From Bacteroides intestinalis (GTDB taxonomy: Bacteria; Bacteroidota; Bacteroidia; Bacteroidales; Bacteroidaceae), in contig NZ_QRZF01000026.1 of NCBI RefSeq assembly GCF_003464595.1, positions 9,195-73,194 of the forward strand: DNA of 64,000 nucleotides. Direction: 5' to 3'. Numbering within the stretch: position 1 is the stretch's first letter; every line of letters starts with the position of its first letter. Below, piece by piece: positions 16,826-24,980 of this stretch. The position numbers and the translations under genes were made by a program. The notes below the pieces were generated by a model. That model made no database searches. It was not told the DNA's origin and saw nothing but the letters and a program-made list of their open reading frames with translations.

Positions 16826-17896
16826 ATGTATAGAAATCTGTTGAACTTGCTAACATGTGTATTGCTGCTACCGGCTTGTAGCGGCACAGCTCCTCATATT
16901 TCCGTTGTTTGTGAAGAAAACAACGTTGGAAATAGTATCGTCAAATGGGAAATAGCTCCCCTTATTAAAGGAAACGTAAAGGTATACGCCTCTACCGATC
17001 CGAACTATATTCCCGAAGACTCCCCGGTAGCCATGGCAAATATTGCCGACCAGCGAATGACAATTGTTACCACGGACCCTACCAGGCGATATTACTATAC
17101 CCTCGTATTCAATGATAAATACCGTGTAAAGATTGCTACCCGCAATGTCAATATCCCTGGTATACAGAACTTCCGCGACATGGGAGGGTATCCGTCATAT
17201 CCTGCCCAGAAACGATTGCGCTGGGGCATGCTTTACCGGTCGGCGCAGATAGACAGTCTGGAATGTTACTCACGCAGGGAGCTAAAGAATATAGGCATCA
17301 AGACTATTGTAGACCTGCGCTCCGAATCAGAGTTAAAAGGACATACCCCATTACAAAAAGGATTTAATGTCGTACATATTCCTATAAAAACGGGAGATAT
17401 GGAAGATATTCTGAAAGGTATTCAGGAACAAAAAATAAAGAGTGACACCGTATACCGCATGGTGGAACGGATGAATCGCGAGTTAGTGATGAACTACCAC
17501 CATGAATACCGACAGATATTCGATATCCTGTTGGACAGTGCCAACTATCCTGTCGTCATTCATTGCTCCTCCGGTAAGGGACGCACCGGCATTGCTTCGG
17601 CACTGATACTCGCTTCTCTTGGTGTGAACAGCGATATTATCATGGAAGATTATCGCCTCAGCAATGATTATTTCAATATTCCCAGCGCTTCACGTTATGC
17701 CTATAATCTGCCTGCACGTTCACAAGAAGCCATCACGACTGTTTATTCAGCCAGAGAAGACTTCCTGAATGCTGCCAAAGAAGAAATAGAACGTCGGTAC
17801 GGCGATGTGGATACCTATCTGGAAAGGGCTATCGGACTCAAGAAAGAAGAAATTAAGAAGTTGCAAAGTATTTTGCTGGTGAAAGACAATCAGTGA
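16826..17896 (+). CDS. Exported tyrosine/serine phosphatase-like lipoprotein
   Basis: This 356-aa protein starts with a lipoprotein signal (LLPACSG). About residues 20-110 form a small beta domain (a fibronectin-like region). The following phosphatase domain starts with NIPGIQNFRDMGGYP, and the P-loop HCSSGKGRTG has Cys247 and Arg253 in the Cx5R pattern. It matches the Y_phosphatase3 family, which includes tyrosine, dual-specificity and phosphoinositide phosphatases. It is placed outside the cytoplasm, which is unusual for protein phosphatases; the substrate is unknown. Confidence 0.85.
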   Translation: MYRNLLNLLTCVLLLPACSGTAPHISVVCEENNVGNSIVKWEIAPLIKGNVKVYASTDPNYIPEDSPVAMANIADQRMTIVTTDPTRRYYYTLVFNDKYRVKIATRNVNIPGIQNFRDMGGYPSYPAQKRLRWGMLYRSAQIDSLECYSRRELKNIGIKTIVDLRSESELKGHTPLQKGFNVVHIPIKTGDMEDILKGIQEQKIKSDTVYRMVERMNRELVMNYHHEYRQIFDILLDSANYPVVIHCSSGKGRTGIASALILASLGVNSDIIMEDYRLSNDYFNIPSASRYAYNLPARSQEAITTVYSAREDFLNAAKEEIERRYGDVDTYLERAIGLKKEEIKKLQSILLVKDNQ

Positions 17897-17897
17897 T

Positions 17898-17932
17898 GTT
17901 TCGCATGTAGTTTGTCAGACTACATACGAAAC
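17898..17932 (+). terminator. Hairpin after the phosphatase gene
   Basis: A 14-bp stem with one mismatch (GTTTCG-c-ATGTAGT paired with ACTACAT-a-CGAAAC) and a 7-nt loop begins right after the stop codon. There is no clear T-run, so the terminator function is probable rather than certain. Confidence 0.6.
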
Positions 17933-17980
17933 TTAAATCATTGACAAAAAAATAAGCCTGATATTTAATTTTATCGCTGA

Positions 17981-18001
17981 TAACTAATCACTAATCACTA
18001 A
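17981..18001. repeat. Heptad repeat upstream of the helicase gene
   Basis: Three 7-mers follow one another: TAACTAA, TCACTAA, TCACTAA. The repeat ends 9 nt before the -7 box of the helicase gene. Because the period is 7, the TAA triplets fall in all three frames. The same period recurs at 20009, 32855 and 63064. Confidence 0.8.
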
Positions 18002-18009
18002 ATTTGTTC

Positions 18010-18017
18010 TATCTTTG
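18010..18017 (+). promoter_or_regulatory. -7 box of the DEAD-box helicase gene
   Basis: TATCTTTG lies 30 nt before ATG 18048 and overlaps the alternative upstream TTG start at 18015, which is therefore rejected. Confidence 0.6.
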
Positions 18018-18047
18018 TGCCCGAATATAAAGATATACAAAGATTTA

Positions 18048-20003
18048 ATGAAGAATTTTGAAGAGCTCGGTCTGTCGCCGGAGATACGCCGCGCCATTGA
18101 AGAAATGGGATATGAGTGTCCCATGCCGGTACAAGAGGAAGTGATTCCTTACCTTTTAGGAGAAAATAATGATGTTGTAGCACTTGCACAAACAGGAACG
18201 GGGAAAACCGCCGCATTCGGCCTGCCACTTATCCAGAAAATTAATGTAAAGAACCGGATTCCACAATCCCTTATACTTTGCCCTACACGCGAACTTTGCT
18301 TGCAGATTGCAGGTGATTTGAATGACTATTCCAAATACATCACCGGATTGCGGGTATTGCCCGTATATGGTGGTTCATCCATAGATAGCCAGATACGTGC
18401 CTTGAAACAAGGTGTACATATCATCGTTGCCACCCCGGGACGACTACTCGACCTGATGGAACGTAAAACAGTATCGCTCACCACTATCCAGAATGTAGTG
18501 ATGGACGAGGCGGACGAAATGCTGAATATGGGATTCACAGACAGCATTAACGCCATTCTTGCCGATGTGCCTCAAGAACGTAATACGTTATTATTCTCCG
18601 CCACTATGAGCCCGGAGATTGCACGTATTTCAAAGAAGTACTTACGTGACGCCAAAGAAATCACTATCGGACGGAAAAATGAAAGTACAAGCAACGTGAA
18701 GCATGTAGTCTTCACTGTTCATGCCAAAGATAAATACGCGGCTCTGAAACGTATTGTAGACTATTATCCGCAGATATACGGTATCATTTTCTGCCGTACG
18801 CGCAAAGAAACGCAGGAGATTGCCGACAAGCTGATGCAGGACGGCTACAATGCCGATTCACTGCACGGCGAATTAAGTCAGGCACAACGTGATACCGTTA
18901 TGCAAAAATTCCGCATTCGCAATATACAGATCCTGGTTGCCACGGACGTTGCCGCCCGCGGACTGGACGTAGACGACTTGACACATGTCATCAACTATGG
19001 TCTGCCGGATGATACCGAAAGTTACACTCACCGTAGCGGACGTACGGGACGCGCCGGAAAAACCGGTACTTCTATTGCCATCATCAACTTGCGCGAGAAA
19101 GGTAAGATGCGCGAAATAGAACGTATCATCAGCAAGAAGTTTATTATTGGTGAAATGCCTACCGGCAAACAGATTTGCGAGAAACAGCTTCTGAAAGTGA
19201 TCGACGACCTGGAAAAGGTGAAAGTGAACGAAGAAGATATGGCTGACTTTATGCCTGAAATATACCGTAAACTGGACTGGTTGAGCAAAGAAGACCTTAT
19301 CAAACGTATGGTTTCCCACGAGTTCAACCGTTTCTCAGAATACTACCGCAATCGCGAAGAAATAGAAATGCCTACCGATAGCCGTGGCGAACGCAACAGT
19401 AGAAGTGGCAATGAGCGCAGTGGTGACCGTAGAAGTAGCAATCGCACAGCAGAGCCTGGATTTACCCGCCTGTTCATCAATCTGGGTAAGATGGATAATT
19501 TCTTCCCGAATGAACTGATAGGATTGTTGAATGGTAATACCCGTGGACGGGTGGAATTGGGACGCATTGACCTGATGAAAAACTTTTCATTCTTCGAAGT
19601 GGATGAAAAAGAAGCCAACAACGTAGTAAAAGCCCTGAATCGTGCCAACTGGAACGGTCGTAAGGTATCTGTAGAAATTGCAGGCGAAGAAGGCAAGGAA
19701 GCTCCTAAAGGCAGACGTAAAAGCGAAGGAAGCAGTTATGGCAAAAAGGAGTTTGATGGCAAGAAGCGTAGTTTCAAAGATGAAAAGCGTAGCGATGCTC
19801 CCAGAAGTAACAGAAGTAAATCTGAGAGTGCCCCGGCTGACAAAAAGAAAAGCAAGCCAAGTCGTGAAGACCGTGGATACTCCCAAGCACGCGGCAAGAA
19901 GGATGACTGGAGACAGTTCTTTCAGGACAACAAAGAATTCCGCGATAAGGAACCTGACTTCAGTGAAGAAGGTTGGGCAAGACGGGCACCCAAGAAGAAA
20001 TGA
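18048..20003 (+). CDS. DEAD-box ATP-dependent RNA helicase with DbpA-type RNA-binding domain
   Basis: This 651-aa protein unwinds or remodels RNA in the cytoplasm, typically in ribosome assembly or cold adaptation. The motifs are complete: Q-motif region, AQTGTGKT (47-54), DEAD (153-156), SAT (184-186) and HRSGRTGRAG. A DbpA-type RNA-recognition domain lies at about 469-545 (TRLFINLGKMDNFFPNEL). The last about 100 residues form a highly charged, low-complexity K/R/S/E tail that probably binds RNA non-specifically. The start is set by the -7 box at 18010. It is followed by a perfect heptad hairpin and the EamA transporter gene. Confidence 0.93.
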   Translation: MKNFEELGLSPEIRRAIEEMGYECPMPVQEEVIPYLLGENNDVVALAQTGTGKTAAFGLPLIQKINVKNRIPQSLILCPTRELCLQIAGDLNDYSKYITGLRVLPVYGGSSIDSQIRALKQGVHIIVATPGRLLDLMERKTVSLTTIQNVVMDEADEMLNMGFTDSINAILADVPQERNTLLFSATMSPEIARISKKYLRDAKEITIGRKNESTSNVKHVVFTVHAKDKYAALKRIVDYYPQIYGIIFCRTRKETQEIADKLMQDGYNADSLHGELSQAQRDTVMQKFRIRNIQILVATDVAARGLDVDDLTHVINYGLPDDTESYTHRSGRTGRAGKTGTSIAIINLREKGKMREIERIISKKFIIGEMPTGKQICEKQLLKVIDDLEKVKVNEEDMADFMPEIYRKLDWLSKEDLIKRMVSHEFNRFSEYYRNREEIEMPTDSRGERNSRSGNERSGDRRSSNRTAEPGFTRLFINLGKMDNFFPNELIGLLNGNTRGRVELGRIDLMKNFSFFEVDEKEANNVVKALNRANWNGRKVSVEIAGEEGKEAPKGRRKSEGSSYGKKEFDGKKRSFKDEKRSDAPRSNRSKSESAPADKKKSKPSREDRGYSQARGKKDDWRQFFQDNKEFRDKEPDFSEEGWARRAPKKK

Positions 20004-20008
20004 TTCAT

Positions 20009-20076
20009 AGTGATTAGTGGTTAGTGATGAGTGATTAGTACAACTGCTAGTCACTTATCACTAACCACTAATCACT
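20009..20076. repeat. 30-bp hairpin built from heptad repeats
   Basis: Left arm 20009-20038 consists of AGTGATT, AGTGGTT, AGTGATG, AGTGATT in tandem. The right arm 20047-20076 is its complement in the same 7-bp phase. All positions pair if two G-U pairs are allowed, leaving an 8-nt loop. No T-run follows, and the next gene starts at 20084, so it would sit at the ribosome-binding region of that gene. It could stop transcription, protect helicase mRNA or limit translation of the transporter. Confidence 0.85.
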
Positions 20077-20083
20077 TATTAAC

Positions 20084-20950
20084 GTGAATAAAGTAAACGG
20101 ATTCTTATATGGACTTCTTTCTTCGGCGAGCTTCGGGCTTATTCCGCTGTTCACCATTCCTGCCATGCATCAAGGCATGCAATTCTGGTCCATTCTGCTT
20201 TACCGTTTTTTCTTTGCCATGCTGGCATTGGCAGGTATCCTGTTACTCGATAAACAATCTTTCCGCATCCGCAGGAAAGAGATACTTCCACTTTTACTAC
20301 TGGCATTTCTGTACGATTGTTCCGCTGTATTTCTATTCTGGGGATACAAATTCATGTCGAGCGGAGTAGCTACTACCATTCACTTCATGTATCCTGTACT
20401 GACTACACTTATCATGATGCTTTTCTTCCGCGAAAAGAAATCCATCTGGCGTATAGCGGCAATTCTTTTAGCAGTAAGCGGTGTTTTCTTCCTCTCGCAT
20501 GGCGACACTACGGGAACTGTTACTTTATGGGGCATTTTTATTGTTTTACTCTCTGCATTGGGTTATGCTCTCTATCTGGTTACCGTCAGTCAACTAAAAT
20601 CTCTTGAAATGAAAGGGCTGAAAATGACATTTTATGTCTTTCTGTTTGGCGGAATTCTCCTTTTCATCGGGATGACAGCAACAGGCATCGGCGTACAAGC
20701 CATCCCGGACCGGATAACTTTGGGAAATCTGGTGATGCTGGCATTAGTACCGACTGTTATTTCCAATCTTGCGCTGGTACGCGCTATTAAAAACATAGGC
20801 TCCACGCTCACCTCGGTGTTGGGAGCTATGGAGCCTGTAACTGCTGTTTGCGTCGGAATTCTCGTCTTTGGAGAACCTTTCACTCAAAGTATTGCCTTAG
20901 GAATTATGCTGATTATTTCGGCGGTTACGGTTATCATACTGAAAAGGTGA
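20084..20950 (+). CDS. EamA/DMT-superfamily transporter
   Basis: This 288-aa inner-membrane protein has ten predicted membrane segments arranged as two five-segment EamA repeats (second repeat begins near residue 148). The C-terminal AMEPVTAVCVGILVFGEPF is typical of the family. The family exports amino acids, metabolites or drugs; the substrate is unknown. The start is a GTG at 20084, only 7 nt after the hairpin of heptads. The stop lies within a hairpin that probably terminates dps from the other side. Confidence 0.85.
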   Translation: MNKVNGFLYGLLSSASFGLIPLFTIPAMHQGMQFWSILLYRFFFAMLALAGILLLDKQSFRIRRKEILPLLLLAFLYDCSAVFLFWGYKFMSSGVATTIHFMYPVLTTLIMMLFFREKKSIWRIAAILLAVSGVFFLSHGDTTGTVTLWGIFIVLLSALGYALYLVTVSQLKSLEMKGLKMTFYVFLFGGILLFIGMTATGIGVQAIPDRITLGNLVMLALVPTVISNLALVRAIKNIGSTLTSVLGAMEPVTAVCVGILVFGEPFTQSIALGIMLIISAVTVIILKR

Positions 20951-20982
20951 TAAAGCAGTGTTTCCACCACTCTATCACCTTT
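20943..20982 (-). terminator. Hairpin terminator for dps
   Basis: AAAGGTGATA (20943-20952) pairs with TATCACCTTT (20973-20982), with an inner AGTG/CACT. On the minus strand it is followed by TTTTCAG, giving a short U-run. It overlaps the last codons of the EamA gene. Confidence 0.65.
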
Positions 20983-21009
20983 CCATCATTTATCACCTAA
21001 ACCTATATA

Positions 21010-21501
21010 TTATTTGTCTGTGCATCCTTTTGTGCTGAAAGCAACCAGCATCCAAACCATCTTTTCCTGTTCTTTCAGATAGCCTGTCATCAGGTCGGCA
21101 GTAACGTCGTCACCAGCTTCATTAGCCAGTTCAATGATCTTTCTTTCCTCACCAATGAGGTATCCGTAAGTTTCAAGAATATTGCTGACTGCATCGCTAC
21201 CACAAGCTACGTCAGATACTTCTTTGACCTTTGCAACTTTCAGGTATTCGCTGAACTTGTTTTCGGGTACACCACCCAACATCAGGATACGTTCTGCAAT
21301 TTCGTCCACCTTCTCGGCTGCGTCGTCATACATACTTTCAAACTTCTCGTGCAATACGAAGAAACCATGTCCCTTGATGTTCCAGTGGAAACCGCGCAGA
21401 TTCGTGTAGTACACCTGGAAATCTGCCAAAAGCTGATGCAATGCTGATACTACGTTAGCTACTCCCGATTCATTTAACTTGATATAATTTAAAGTCTTCA
21501 T
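21010..21501 (-). CDS. dps: Dps-family ferritin-like DNA protection protein
   Basis: This 163-aa protein belongs to the Dps family, forming a 12-mer shell that oxidises Fe(II) with H2O2, stores iron and shields DNA. The ferroxidase signature FHWNIKG (residues 38-44) followed by HEKFESMYDDAAEKVDEIAER is intact, and the length is typical. It is transcribed away from oxyR; the intergenic region holds a -7 box for each direction and an OxyR-like operator. In Bacteroides fragilis dps is known to be peroxide-induced through OxyR, and the arrangement here fits the same control. Confidence 0.93.
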   Translation of the reverse strand: MKTLNYIKLNESGVANVVSALHQLLADFQVYYTNLRGFHWNIKGHGFFVLHEKFESMYDDAAEKVDEIAERILMLGGVPENKFSEYLKVAKVKEVSDVACGSDAVSNILETYGYLIGEERKIIELANEAGDDVTADLMTGYLKEQEKMVWMLVAFSTKGCTDK

Positions 21502-21623
21502 AATTTTATGGTTTTAATAATTTATACTGTTTTTCTTTTTTCTGTTGCAAAGAAAGTGCAAATCGAAAGCAGAAGCAAGCTTGCTTGATTATGTTGAGAT
21601 GCAGCCTTTCTTCGTTTTTTGTA

Positions 21624-21631
21624 CAAAGATA
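21624..21631 (-). promoter_or_regulatory. -7 box of dps
   Basis: The minus strand reads TATCTTTG, about 123 nt before the dps start, implying a leader of over 100 nt. The OxyR-like operator (21655-21690) lies immediately upstream of it, an activator position. Confidence 0.6.
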
Positions 21632-21654
21632 AGGCGGAAACCAATGCTTGTCAA

Positions 21655-21690
21655 ACAGATAATTTCTATCTTTGCATAGACAGAATCTAT
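21655..21690. promoter_or_regulatory. Putative OxyR operator between dps and oxyR
   Basis: Two half-motifs are visible: ACAG-N7-CTAT (21655-21669) and, after 6 nt, ATAG-N7-CTAT (21676-21690). The second is a perfect match to half of the known OxyR consensus (ATAG-N7-CTAT twice). It overlaps the oxyR -7 box and lies upstream of the dps promoter, suggesting autorepression and dps activation. Confidence 0.65.
21667..21674 (+). promoter_or_regulatory. -7 box of oxyR
   Basis: TATCTTTG, with TTG at 21648-21650 upstream. It is embedded in the putative OxyR operator and lies 44 nt before the oxyR start. Confidence 0.6.
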
Positions 21691-21717
21691 ATAACCCGTT
21701 CAAACCCCTTATTTATC

Positions 21718-22644
21718 ATGACTTTACAACAACTGGAATACATTCTTGCCGTTAATCAGTTCCGTCATTTCGCCAAAGCCGCGGAACATTGCCGTGTAAC
21801 TCAACCCACCCTGAGTGCCATGATACAGAAACTGGAAGACGAGTTAGACACCAAGATATTCGACCGTAGCCAACAACCCATCTGCCCTACTCCCGTCGGA
21901 CAACTCGTAATAGAGCAAGCCCGTATCGTATTGGAACAGGCAGGCCATATAAAGGATATTATTGAAGAAGAAAAGCACTCCTTGTCGGGTGTTTTTAAAT
22001 TAGGTATACTCCCCACCATTGCCCCTTATCTGTTGCCCCGCTTCTTTCCGCAACTGATGAAGAAATATCCTAAACTGGATATCCGCGTAACGGAGATGAA
22101 AACGAAGGACATCAAACAAGCCCTTATAAAAGGAGACATAGATGCCGGCATTATCGCCACCCTGCCCGAGAAGGATGACTTCCGCCAGATACCTTTATTC
22201 TACGAACAATTCTATGCTTATATCGCGCGCGAAAGTAATCTGTTCGATAATAAGATTATCCGTACCTCCGATCTCAGCGACGAACAGCTTTGGATGCTGG
22301 ACGAGGGACATTGCTTCCGCGACCAGTTAGTTCGCTTCTGCCAGATGAAAGCGGCGCAAGCCAGCCAGATCGCTTATCATCTAGGTAGTATGGAGACATT
22401 CATGCGTATGGTAGAAAGCGGTAAAGGTGTTACCTTCATTCCCGAACTTGCCATCGATCAGCTTAACGATACACAGAAGGAGTTGGTGCGCCCCTTTGCC
22501 ATTCCCACTCCTACCCGGCAGATCATTCTTATCACCAATGAGCACTTCATACGAACCACTTTATTGGAGGTACTCACAAAAGAAATACAAGCGTCTGTAC
22601 CCCGCGAAATGCTGTCCCTGCGGGCAACTCAGTGCGTTGTATAG
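21718..22644 (+). CDS. oxyR: OxyR, LysR-type peroxide sensor and transcriptional activator
   Basis: This 308-aa LysR-family regulator has an N-terminal winged HTH (residues 1-60, FAKAAEHCRVTQPTLSAMIQ) and a regulatory domain with two cysteines, Cys199 and Cys208, in EGHCFRDQLVRFC. These match the redox pair of E. coli OxyR in both spacing and numbering, so hydrogen peroxide sensing by disulfide formation is very likely. The open frame begins at 21619 but the family start is ATG 21718, after the -7 box. Divergent dps and downstream ahpC and ahpF form the expected regulon. Confidence 0.94.
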   Translation: MTLQQLEYILAVNQFRHFAKAAEHCRVTQPTLSAMIQKLEDELDTKIFDRSQQPICPTPVGQLVIEQARIVLEQAGHIKDIIEEEKHSLSGVFKLGILPTIAPYLLPRFFPQLMKKYPKLDIRVTEMKTKDIKQALIKGDIDAGIIATLPEKDDFRQIPLFYEQFYAYIARESNLFDNKIIRTSDLSDEQLWMLDEGHCFRDQLVRFCQMKAAQASQIAYHLGSMETFMRMVESGKGVTFIPELAIDQLNDTQKELVRPFAIPTPTRQIILITNEHFIRTTLLEVLTKEIQASVPREMLSLRATQCVV

Positions 22645-22676
22645 ATTTCGTCTATCGGCCCATAAATCTTTTCAAT
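22641..22676. promoter_or_regulatory. Putative OxyR operator upstream of ahpC
   Basis: ATAG-N7-CTAT (22641-22655) is followed after 6 nt by ATAA-N7-CAAT (22662-22676). The half-site spacing is the same as at 21655-21690. It begins in the oxyR stop codon and lies just upstream of the -33 region of ahpC, an activator position. Confidence 0.65.
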
Positions 22677-22683
22677 CGTTTTT

Positions 22684-22716
22684 TTTGTTCTATCGGCAAA
22701 AGATGCTATATTTTTG
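22684..22716 (+). promoter_or_regulatory. ahpC promoter
   Basis: A TTTG (22684-22687) and the -7 box TATTTTTG (22709-22716) are separated by 21 nt, close to the Bacteroides -33/-7 layout. The start codon follows 47 nt later. Confidence 0.65.
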
Positions 22717-22763
22717 CATCATCGAAAAAACAAAGTACTAAACCTTTTAAAACAAAAAAGATT

Positions 22764-23330
22764 ATGGAACCAATTATCAATTCTCAGCTTCCTGAATTCA
22801 AAGTTCAGGCATTCCAGAACGGAAGTTTCAAAACAGTAACTAACGAAGATGTAAAAGGCAAGTGGGCTATTTTCTTCTTCTATCCCGCAGACTTTACGTT
22901 TGTATGCCCTACCGAACTGGTGGACATCGCTGAAAAATACGAGCAATTCCAGGCAATGGGTGTAGAGGTATACTCGGTAAGTACCGACTCTCACTTCGTG
23001 CACAAAGCATGGCACGATGCATCCGAAAGTATCCGCAAGATCAAGTATCCGATGCTGGCAGACCCTACAGGCGTGCTGACACGTGCATTCGGTGTAATGA
23101 TTGAAGAAGAAGGTATGGCTTACCGCGGCACATTTGTCGTGAACCCCGAAGGCAAAATCAAGATTGCCGAAATACAGGACAATAACATCGGACGTAATGC
23201 CGACGAACTTCTCCGCAAGGTAGAAGCAGCACAGTTCGTTGCAACACACGACGGTGAAGTATGTCCCGCAAAATGGAAGAAAGGCGGCGAAACACTGAAA
23301 CCAAGTATAGATTTGGTTGGTAAAATTTAA
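22764..23330 (+). CDS. ahpC: Alkyl hydroperoxide reductase subunit C (peroxiredoxin)
   Basis: This 188-aa typical 2-Cys peroxiredoxin reduces hydrogen peroxide and organic peroxides. The peroxidatic Cys48 is in FVCPTE and the resolving Cys167 in GEVCPAKW. Length matches the AhpC subgroup. The frame is open from 22632, but ATG 22764 gives the family N-terminus and follows the promoter. AhpF, encoded 89 nt downstream, would re-reduce it with NADH. A hairpin between the two genes may give more AhpC than AhpF. Confidence 0.96.
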   Translation: MEPIINSQLPEFKVQAFQNGSFKTVTNEDVKGKWAIFFFYPADFTFVCPTELVDIAEKYEQFQAMGVEVYSVSTDSHFVHKAWHDASESIRKIKYPMLADPTGVLTRAFGVMIEEEGMAYRGTFVVNPEGKIKIAEIQDNNIGRNADELLRKVEAAQFVATHDGEVCPAKWKKGGETLKPSIDLVGKI

Positions 23331-23353
23331 GTTCACATCCCTTTTTTATTAGC

Positions 23354-23396
23354 GAGGTCCCCTTTATCCATTGCACACATAGAGGGGGCCTCTTTT
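23354..23396 (+). terminator. Intrinsic terminator between ahpC and ahpF
   Basis: GAGGTCCCCT (23354-23363) pairs with AGGGGGCCTC (23383-23392), one G-U pair, and is followed by TTTT. It probably allows partial read-through into ahpF, since I see no clear -7 box after it. Confidence 0.75.
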
Positions 23397-23419
23397 ATCT
23401 TACATTAGTATATACTGTT

Positions 23420-24979
23420 ATGTTAGAAACAAGCATTTTAAATCAAGTACGCAGTGTCTTCCAAAACCTGGAAGCACAGTACACTTTTCATATCACCTGC
23501 CATCCCCGGCACGAAAGCGCACAGGAACTGACAGAGTTGCTGAAAGATGTAGCAGGATGTTCCGATAAACTCTCCTGTGAGGTAACTGAAACCGAAGAAC
23601 CGAAGTTGGAATTCTCTTTGCTGAAAAACGGAAAAGAAACCGGTGTCAAATTCCGCGGAATACCGAACGGTCATGAATTCACATCTTTGCTTCTGGCAGT
23701 ACTGAATGCCGATGGAAAGGGGAAAAATCTTCCTGATGAAGCTATCAGCCGACGCATTCAGGCGTTGAAAGGACCTATTTCATTGCAGACTTATGTATCA
23801 TTGACATGTACCAACTGCCCCGATGTGGTGCAGGCCCTGAATATAATGGCTCTGCTGAACGGGCAGGTCACGCATGAAATGATAGACGGTGCTCTTTTCC
23901 AAAAAGAAGTGGATGCACTGAAAATACAAGGCGTACCGTCCGTCTATGCCAACGGTAAATTGCTTCATGTAGGACGCGGCACCTTAGGCGAACTTCTGCA
24001 AAAGCTGGAAGAAATGTTCGGCTCCGAACCTGTGGGAAATGCAGAACCTATCTCACGGACTTATGATGTTCTCGTATTAGGTGGTGGACCGGCAGGTGCC
24101 TCTGCTGCGATTTATTCAGCCCGCAAGGGATTACGGGTAGCTATTGTAGCTGAAAAGATCGGTGGTCAGGTAAAGGAAACCGTAGGAATCGAGAATCTGA
24201 TTTCCGTGCCGCAGACTACAGGTGCACAGTTGGCAGACAATTTAAGAAGCCATATCAATCATTACCCCATCGACTTGTTTGAAGACCGTAAGATAGAGAA
24301 GGCGGAGCTTCAAGGAAAAGAAAAGAGGATTTCAGTAGTGGGCGGTGAAGTATTCATATCTCCCAGTATTATCATCGCCACCGGCGCAAGCTGGCGCAAA
24401 CTGAATGTGGAAGGTGAAACGGAGTATATAGGCAGAGGAGTTGCTTTTTGTCCGCATTGCGACGGACCGTTCTATCAGGGGAAAGACGTAGCTGTTATCG
24501 GTGGCGGAAACTCCGGTATAGAAGCAGCCATCGACTTGGCAGGTATCTGCCGGAAAGTAACTGTCTTTGAATTTGCTGATACGCTGAAAGCTGACCAGGT
24601 ACTGCAAGAAAAGGCACAAAGCTTGCCGAATGTAGAAATCTTCACTTCTTCACAGACCACAAAGGTAGTGGGAAACGGTGATAAGGTAACAGCTATCCGC
24701 GTCAAAGATCGTGTAAGTAGTGAAGAACGGGATTTCCCATTAGATGGTATCTTCGTACAGATTGGTCTGGCAGCCAATAGTGCTCCTTTCCGTGATATGC
24801 TGGAAACGACTCCAATAGGCGAAATCAAGATCGATGCTTTTTGTCGCACCACGCTTCCGGGCGTTTATGCGGCAGGAGATGTTTCGAACGTTCCCTACAA
24901 ACAGATAGTAATTGCAATGGGTGAAGGTGCAAAGGCGGCACTGTCGGCATTTGATGACCGCATCCGGGGAATTGCATAA
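23420..24979 (+). CDS. ahpF: Alkyl hydroperoxide reductase subunit F
   Basis: This 519-aa flavoprotein transfers electrons from NADH to AhpC. The N-terminal double thioredoxin-like domain (1-200) carries the CxxC at Cys130/Cys133 (TCTNCP). FAD binding starts with GGGPAG at 221-226. The thioredoxin-reductase-like redox centre is Cys343/Cys346 in FCPHCDGP, and the NADH site GGGNSG follows. All residues needed are present and the length is normal. It follows ahpC after 89 nt including a terminator-like hairpin. Confidence 0.96.
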   Translation: MLETSILNQVRSVFQNLEAQYTFHITCHPRHESAQELTELLKDVAGCSDKLSCEVTETEEPKLEFSLLKNGKETGVKFRGIPNGHEFTSLLLAVLNADGKGKNLPDEAISRRIQALKGPISLQTYVSLTCTNCPDVVQALNIMALLNGQVTHEMIDGALFQKEVDALKIQGVPSVYANGKLLHVGRGTLGELLQKLEEMFGSEPVGNAEPISRTYDVLVLGGGPAGASAAIYSARKGLRVAIVAEKIGGQVKETVGIENLISVPQTTGAQLADNLRSHINHYPIDLFEDRKIEKAELQGKEKRISVVGGEVFISPSIIIATGASWRKLNVEGETEYIGRGVAFCPHCDGPFYQGKDVAVIGGGNSGIEAAIDLAGICRKVTVFEFADTLKADQVLQEKAQSLPNVEIFTSSQTTKVVGNGDKVTAIRVKDRVSSEERDFPLDGIFVQIGLAANSAPFRDMLETTPIGEIKIDAFCRTTLPGVYAAGDVSNVPYKQIVIAMGEGAKAALSAFDDRIRGIA

Positions 24980-24980
24980 A

